This document shows, piece after piece, positions 5,490 to 9,388 of a stretch of DNA of 9,388 bases. This DNA comes from Candidatus Brocadiia bacterium (GTDB taxonomy: Bacteria; Planctomycetota; PUPC01; DSUN01). The position numbers and the translations under genes are program-made. The notes below the pieces were generated by a model, which was given only the letters and a program-made list of their open reading frames with translations, had not been told where the DNA came from and made no database searches. Where the stretch lies: NCBI GenBank assembly GCA_016782825.1, contig JADHXT010000109.1, positions 1-9,388 on the forward strand. Reading direction: 5' to 3'. How positions within the stretch are numbered: the first letter of the stretch is position 1; every line of letters starts with the position of its first letter.

Positions 5490-8400
5490 TCAGGCATGGG
5501 CGCGGGTGTCGGCGCCGGAGGCAACTCGGGCGTGCTGGGCGGCCTGGTAGACGAAGGCCTCGATGCGGGTGTCCTCCCCCACATGGGTGAGGCCATCGTA
5601 GGACATCTTGAGGACCGGGATGCCGGGGTGGAACTGGCGGTAGCGCTCGAGCAGCGCGTCCACGATGGTGCCGGGCATGCAGTTGAAGGGAATGACGTTG
5701 ATGACGCCATTGAACCCCTTGTGGGCGTACTCGACGGCCCGGCCCATGGACAGGACGGCCTCGCCGCGGACGGCGAAGTCGAGGTAGGGCTCGGCGAGCT
5801 TGAGCACGTCGGCCGTGCTGGCCTCGTAGGCGAAGTCGCGGAGTTCCGTCTCGAAGGGCTTCGTCATGCGTCGCACGGTGTGGTCTTGGAAGAGGCCTGT
5901 GGCGACTTCTTTGAGATAGCCCAGGACGTCGCCGGCGCGCCAACTGTCGGTCTTGCGCTCGTGCGCGATGTAGTCCACCCACTCCTCGAGCGGGGGCACG
6001 GCGGCTTCGGCGCCGAGGGCCTCGAGCTTGCGCACGACCGAGTGGTTGCAGTAGGCGTTGCAGCGCACGTAGATCTCGCCGATGATGCCGATGCGCGGTT
6101 TCACCACGCTGCGGTCCACGGGCACCGCGCGGAAGGCGGCCACGGCCTCGCGGGCGACGGGCAGCAGGTCGCGCCCGTGCGCCCCGGCGTCCTCCAGGCA
6201 GCCGAGGAAGTGCTCGTAGAGCGCATCGCACGCGCCGGCGTCGGTCTCGTAGGGCCGTGTCTGGTGGGTGATCTTCTGTAGCAGGTCGATGAGCACGATG
6301 CCGCGCCAGGCCAGCTTGCGGAAGCTGGTGCCCAGGGTGCCGAGGTCGCCGTGGTAGCCCTTGGTACTCGATTGGTCGAGCTCGACGATCGGCACGTTCT
6401 CGAAGCCGAGGTCGTCGAGCAGCATGCGGTGGAACTTGCTGTACTGCCCGAAGCGGCACGGCCCCATGGCCGAGGGCATGAAGAAGGCGCTGCGGGTGGG
6501 ATCGAAGTCGGGCGAGTTGACCACTTTCAGGATGTCGCCCGTGGTGACGATGCAGGGGAAGCATTCCTTGCCGCTGGTGCACTGACGGCCGAGGGCCACG
6601 CTCTGCCCGTCGGAGATGGCCATGGGGATGGCTTCCACGCCGCTGTGGGCCATGGCGGCGGCGATGGCGCGCTGGTGGTCTCCCATGAACGGCACGTAGA
6701 CGCGCAGGCCGGGACGGCACCGCTGCACGTGGGCATGGGGCCGGTCGAGCTCCCTCTCCGTGGCGTGGGCCGCGTTGCGGATGCTGTCGAGGAAGGCTTC
6801 GCAGCGGGTGAGGGCGCCCACGTCGGCGCTGTGCTCGTCCACTTCGATGGTGAGGAAGGGCTTGCCGCGCATCTCGCGTGCGAAATACTTGCTGATGAAG
6901 CTGTCGGGCCCGCAGCCGAAGTTGGTGATGTACAGTGCGTGGAGGCGCGGGTCGGTGCCGACCGTGCGGCCCAGGCCGACGATGCGCTGGCCGTAGCGCC
7001 AGTACATGTTGGGGTAGTCGTGGCCGATGTCGGCGTCGTCGACGGGGATGAAGTCGGGCGGGATGGCCAGCACGCCGAGGTCGCGCAGCTTTTCGGGGAG
7101 GCCGAGGTTGAGGCCGCCGTCGCAGCCATTGTAGGGACGGCTGACGATGACGATGGCGATGGCGTCGTCGGCGAGGCCGTCAAGGACTTCCCGGCCGCGC
7201 TGCTCGATGGCCGCGTAGAAGCGGCGCTGGGCGTCCCAGGCCGTGCGGAGTGCCGCCCGCGCGCGCGCGCGCGCCACGCCGAGGCCCGCGGCGAAGCTCA
7301 GGAGCGCCTTCTCCAGCTCGCCGGGGCCGTGCTCCATGTGGATGATGGGATCGACGATCTCGCACGGGTCATTCTCGAGGTCGAGCGCGGCGTTCATCAG
7401 GTAGGGCACGGTCTGCACGTAAGGGCAGTTGTACGATCGCGTGCTGCCCTGCTGCACCGGCTGCATGTTCACGATGCAGGGCAGGAAGAGGTAGTCCACG
7501 CGCTTGTTCAGCAGGTCGATCACGTGGCCGTGGGCGGCCTTGATGGGGAAGCACGTTTCGGCCACCACGTGCTCGAGGCCTTCGCGGAGCAGCCGGCGGT
7601 TGGTGGTGCCCGAAGGCACCACCTCGAGGCCGATCTCGGTGAAGAACGCCTTCCACAGGGGGAACAGCTCGAAGTAGTGAGTGATGCGCGGCACGCCGAT
7701 GGTCTTGCCGAGCGGCTGGTCGGGCTTGTCCTTCGCGTAGGCGTTGAGGAGGAGGCGCTCGCGCTCGCGGAACAGGCGCGGCAGGTGCTCGCCGAGGCTG
7801 GCCTTCTTGTCCTCGTCGAACTTGCCGCACCGGCTGCCGTAGTGCAGCGGCGGCTGGCCCTCGATGCTCACGCGGCGCACCTCGCAGTTGTTCGAGCAGT
7901 CGGTGCACTCGAAGGCATCCACGGAGTATTTGACGTCGGTGAGGTCGAAGCCGCGGAAGGTCGATTCGCCCGTGCTCTGCTCGCGGGCGATGAGCGCGGC
8001 GCCGATGGCCCCCATCACGTCGTGGTGCGGCGGCACGGTGATCTTCTTGCCGGTGACGGCCTCGAAGGCGGCCACGATGCCACGGTTGGCGGCCGTGCCG
8101 CCCTGGAAGAAGATGCAGTCGCCCACGGCGCGGTCTTCGACCACGCGGTTGAGGTAGTTGAACACGATGGAGTAGCTGAGGCCGGCCACCAGGTCTTCCT
8201 TCGGCACGCCCATCTGCTGGTGGTGGTTGAGGTCGGATTCCATGAACACCGTGCAGCGCTCGCCGAGGTGGGCCGGCGCGTGGGAGCTGAGGGCGAGCGT
8301 ACCGAACTCCTCGATGATGTTGATGTCCAGCCGCTCGGCCTGCTCCTCGAGGAACGAGCCGGTGCCGGCGGCGCACACCTTGTTCATCGTGAAGTCCACC

Positions 8401-9388
8401 ACCGTGCCGTTGGTGAGGTAGACGTATTTGGAGTCCTGCCCGCCGATCTCGAAGATGGTGTCGACCTTGGGATCGATCCAGGCGGCTGCCGTGGCGTGGG
8501 TGGTGATTTCGTTCTTCACGATGTCGGCGCCGATGAAGTCGCCCGTGAGGTAGCGCCCCGAGCCCGTGGTGGCGCAGCCCCTCACGCGCACGAGGTTGGC
8601 GATTTCCTCGCCCACCTCGCGGAGGCCCCGCACGACGGCGTCGATGGGGCGGCCGGCGGTCATCAGGTAGCGGCGGGCCAGGATTCTGCCGTCCTCGGAG
8701 AGCACCACCACGTTGGTGGAGATGGAGCCCACGTCCACGCCCACGGTGGCATCCACCCGGGTGCCGGGCGCCGGCGGCTCGGCCTCGGTGTGGAGGGTGT
8801 GGCCGGCGTCCACCAGCGGGTCGAGGGTCTGGCGCTTGTGGGTGCGGTTTTGCAGGTAGCCGTCGATGGCCTCGAGGCCGCCGAAGGGCACGAGCCGGGC
8901 CGAGTCGATCGCCGAGAGCACCGCGCCCACGGCGCCCATGGAAGCAAAATGCTCGGGCACCCGCAGCGCGCCGGGCTCCAGTTCGAGCACGCTCTCGAAG
9001 GCGCGGATCATCCCCTGGTTGGCGGCCACGCCGCCGTGGAAGGCGATGGGGCGCTCGAAGTCCTTGCCCTTGCCGATGTTGCTCTTGAAGTTGCGGGCCA
9101 TGGCGAAGCACAGGCCGGCCACGATGTCGAAGTCGGGCGTGGCCTCCTGCTGGAGGTGGATCATGTCGCTCTTGGCAAACACGCTGCACCGCCCGGCGAT
9201 GCGGGGCGGGTGCTCGCTCTGGAGCGCCACCTCGCTGAACTCCTCGATGGAGAAGCCGAGCCGCGATGCCTGCTGGTCGAGGAACGAGCCGGTGCCGGCG
9301 GCGCACAGGGTGTTGGTGGCGAAGTCGCGCACCCGCATCTGGCCCGCGTCGTCCGCCTCGAGGAGGATGAGCTTGGAGTCCTCGCCGC
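5490..9388 (-). CDS. Tandem acyl-CoA dehydratase activase / DUF2229 / HgdB-like fusion (5'-partial)
   Basis: The frame is open to the right edge: before the internal Met at 9338 it reads GEDSKLILLEADDAGQ, part of a GGxDSK ATPase motif, so the true start lies outside. Numbering from that Met, 1282 residues follow. Half 1 (to about 165) and half 2 (about 197-455) are BcrAD/BadFG-type ASKHA ATPase domains related to the HgdC activator. Half 2 shows VGVDVGSIST (phosphate-1) and IGGQDSK. Both carry CAAGTGSFL (C12, C322) and a second Cys (C51 in GRCSVF, C362 in ERCTVF) 39 and 40 residues later, matching HgdC Cys127/Cys166. A Cys-rich linker follows (C478, C481, C485, C504), then DUF2229 (about 546-720, e.g. 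ETCFPIKAAHGH) and a long HgdB-like/COG3581-type region (about 727-1265) with RQCTSGKECFPCI, GEIYVRCNAYCNHS and NVIPFNCMPG. The expected role is ATP-driven low-potential electron transfer to an iron-sulfur reductase/dehydratase site; the substrate is unknown. I estimate about 1400 residues for the complete protein. Confidence 0.9.
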   Translation of the reverse strand, partial: GEDSKLILLEADDAGQMRVRDFATNTLCAAGTGSFLDQQASRLGFSIEEFSEVALQSEHPPRIAGRCSVFAKSDMIHLQQEATPDFDIVAGLCFAMARNFKSNIGKGKDFERPIAFHGGVAANQGMIRAFESVLELEPGALRVPEHFASMGAVGAVLSAIDSARLVPFGGLEAIDGYLQNRTHKRQTLDPLVDAGHTLHTEAEPPAPGTRVDATVGVDVGSISTNVVVLSEDGRILARRYLMTAGRPIDAVVRGLREVGEEIANLVRVRGCATTGSGRYLTGDFIGADIVKNEITTHATAAAWIDPKVDTIFEIGGQDSKYVYLTNGTVVDFTMNKVCAAGTGSFLEEQAERLDINIIEEFGTLALSSHAPAHLGERCTVFMESDLNHHQQMGVPKEDLVAGLSYSIVFNYLNRVVEDRAVGDCIFFQGGTAANRGIVAAFEAVTGKKITVPPHHDVMGAIGAALIAREQSTGESTFRGFDLTDVKYSVDAFECTDCSNNCEVRRVSIEGQPPLHYGSRCGKFDEDKKASLGEHLPRLFRERERLLLNAYAKDKPDQPLGKTIGVPRITHYFELFPLWKAFFTEIGLEVVPSGTTNRRLLREGLEHVVAETCFPIKAAHGHVIDLLNKRVDYLFLPCIVNMQPVQQGSTRSYNCPYVQTVPYLMNAALDLENDPCEIVDPIIHMEHGPGELEKALLSFAAGLGVARARARAALRTAWDAQRRFYAAIEQRGREVLDGLADDAIAIVIVSRPYNGCDGGLNLGLPEKLRDLGVLAIPPDFIPVDDADIGHDYPNMYWRYGQRIVGLGRTVGTDPRLHALYITNFGCGPDSFISKYFAREMRGKPFLTIEVDEHSADVGALTRCEAFLDSIRNAAHATERELDRPHAHVQRCRPGLRVYVPFMGDHQRAIAAAMAHSGVEAIPMAISDGQSVALGRQCTSGKECFPCIVTTGDILKVVNSPDFDPTRSAFFMPSAMGPCRFGQYSKFHRMLLDDLGFENVPIVELDQSSTKGYHGDLGTLGTSFRKLAWRGIVLIDLLQKITHQTRPYETDAGACDALYEHFLGCLEDAGAHGRDLLPVAREAVAAFRAVPVDRSVVKPRIGIIGEIYVRCNAYCNHSVVRKLEALGAEAAVPPLEEWVDYIAHERKTDSWRAGDVLGYLKEVATGLFQDHTVRRMTKPFETELRDFAYEASTADVLKLAEPYLDFAVRGEAVLSMGRAVEYAHKGFNGVINVIPFNCMPGTIVDALLERYRQFHPGIPVLKMSYDGLTHVGEDTRIEAFVYQAAQHARVASGADTRAHA
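8347..8377. repeat. 31-base direct repeat, copy in activase half 2
   Basis: These 31 bases are identical to 9277-9307. They encode the CAAGTGSFL cluster-cysteine motif of the second activase half. The offset is exactly 930 bases (310 codons), so this is the most conserved piece of an intragenic duplication and not a mobile or regulatory repeat. Confidence 0.9.
9277..9307. repeat. 31-base direct repeat, copy in activase half 1
   Basis: This is the matching copy of 8347-8377. It encodes the same motif in the first activase half, with identical synonymous codons for nine consecutive residues. Flanking bases diverge at once on both sides. Confidence 0.9.

Noticed and set aside
5403..6281. Plus-strand open frame opposite the end of the fusion gene
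   Set aside because: It is an antisense shadow of the HgdB-like region and shows no domain motif or convincing start signal.
4150..6720. 856-codon minus-strand frame overlapping the fusion and propeller genes
   Set aside because: It is an Arg/Pro-rich frame-shifted reading of two real genes and crosses their boundary, which is typical of a GC-rich shadow.
5490..9388. Possibility that the tandem activase region is an assembly duplication
   Set aside because: The two halves are diverged in most positions (for example GED versus GQD motifs and different linkers) and share long identity only at the cluster motif, so this is an old gene duplication.
1..9388. CRISPR arrays, tRNA/rRNA genes, insertion sequences, toxin-antitoxin or defence genes
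   Set aside because: Scanning by eye found no regularly spaced repeats, transposase motifs, cloverleaf-like sequences or known defence domains. Nearly all of the DNA is explained by the listed genes.

Overview
The window is GC-rich and almost fully coding, and every gene I can support lies on the minus strand. In the direction of transcription (right to left) the order is: a very large tandem acyl-CoA dehydratase activase / dehydratase-like fusion that runs off the right edge (5490-9388); an exported PQQ-type beta-propeller protein (3867-5411); a small alpha/beta-hydrolase esterase (3083-3841, GTG start); an exported repeat/coiled-coil protein with a polyproline run (2265-3014); an isocitrate/isopropylmalate/tartrate dehydrogenase family enzyme with an unusual insertion (948-2147); a small predicted lipoprotein (203-925); and, cut by the left edge, the first 22 codons of a protein with a twin-arginine (Tat) signal (1-67). 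No stretch longer than 300 bases lacks a gene; the longest gaps are 135 bases (68-202) and 117 bases (2148-2264).

Organism: I infer a GC-rich, probably anaerobic or facultatively anaerobic bacterium with a large export load, perhaps a planctomycete or relative. The grounds are style only: a Tat signal, a PQQ-like propeller, a small exported repeat protein and a predicted lipoprotein together, plus an oxygen-sensitive type of iron-sulfur activase. There is no rRNA, tRNA or marker gene to fix the phylum.

Transcription: the gaps of 22-78 bases and good Shine-Dalgarno sequences suggest short co-directional units. I propose weak sigma70-like promoters before the propeller gene, the dehydrogenase gene and the Tat gene, and a stem-loop after the lipoprotein gene. 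This would separate a propeller-esterase-repeat protein unit, a dehydrogenase-lipoprotein unit and a new unit beginning with the Tat protein.

The most interesting object is the fusion protein. Two activase halves, each with both cluster cysteines at the spacing of the HgdC-type activator, are joined in one chain to a Cys-rich linker and DUF2229/HgdB-like regions. It looks like an ATP-driven low-potential electron-transfer machine in a single polypeptide. The architecture is known from genomes, but as far as I know its substrate is not. I see no defence system, CRISPR array, mobile element or RNA gene, and no clear evidence that the neighbours act in one pathway with the fusion.
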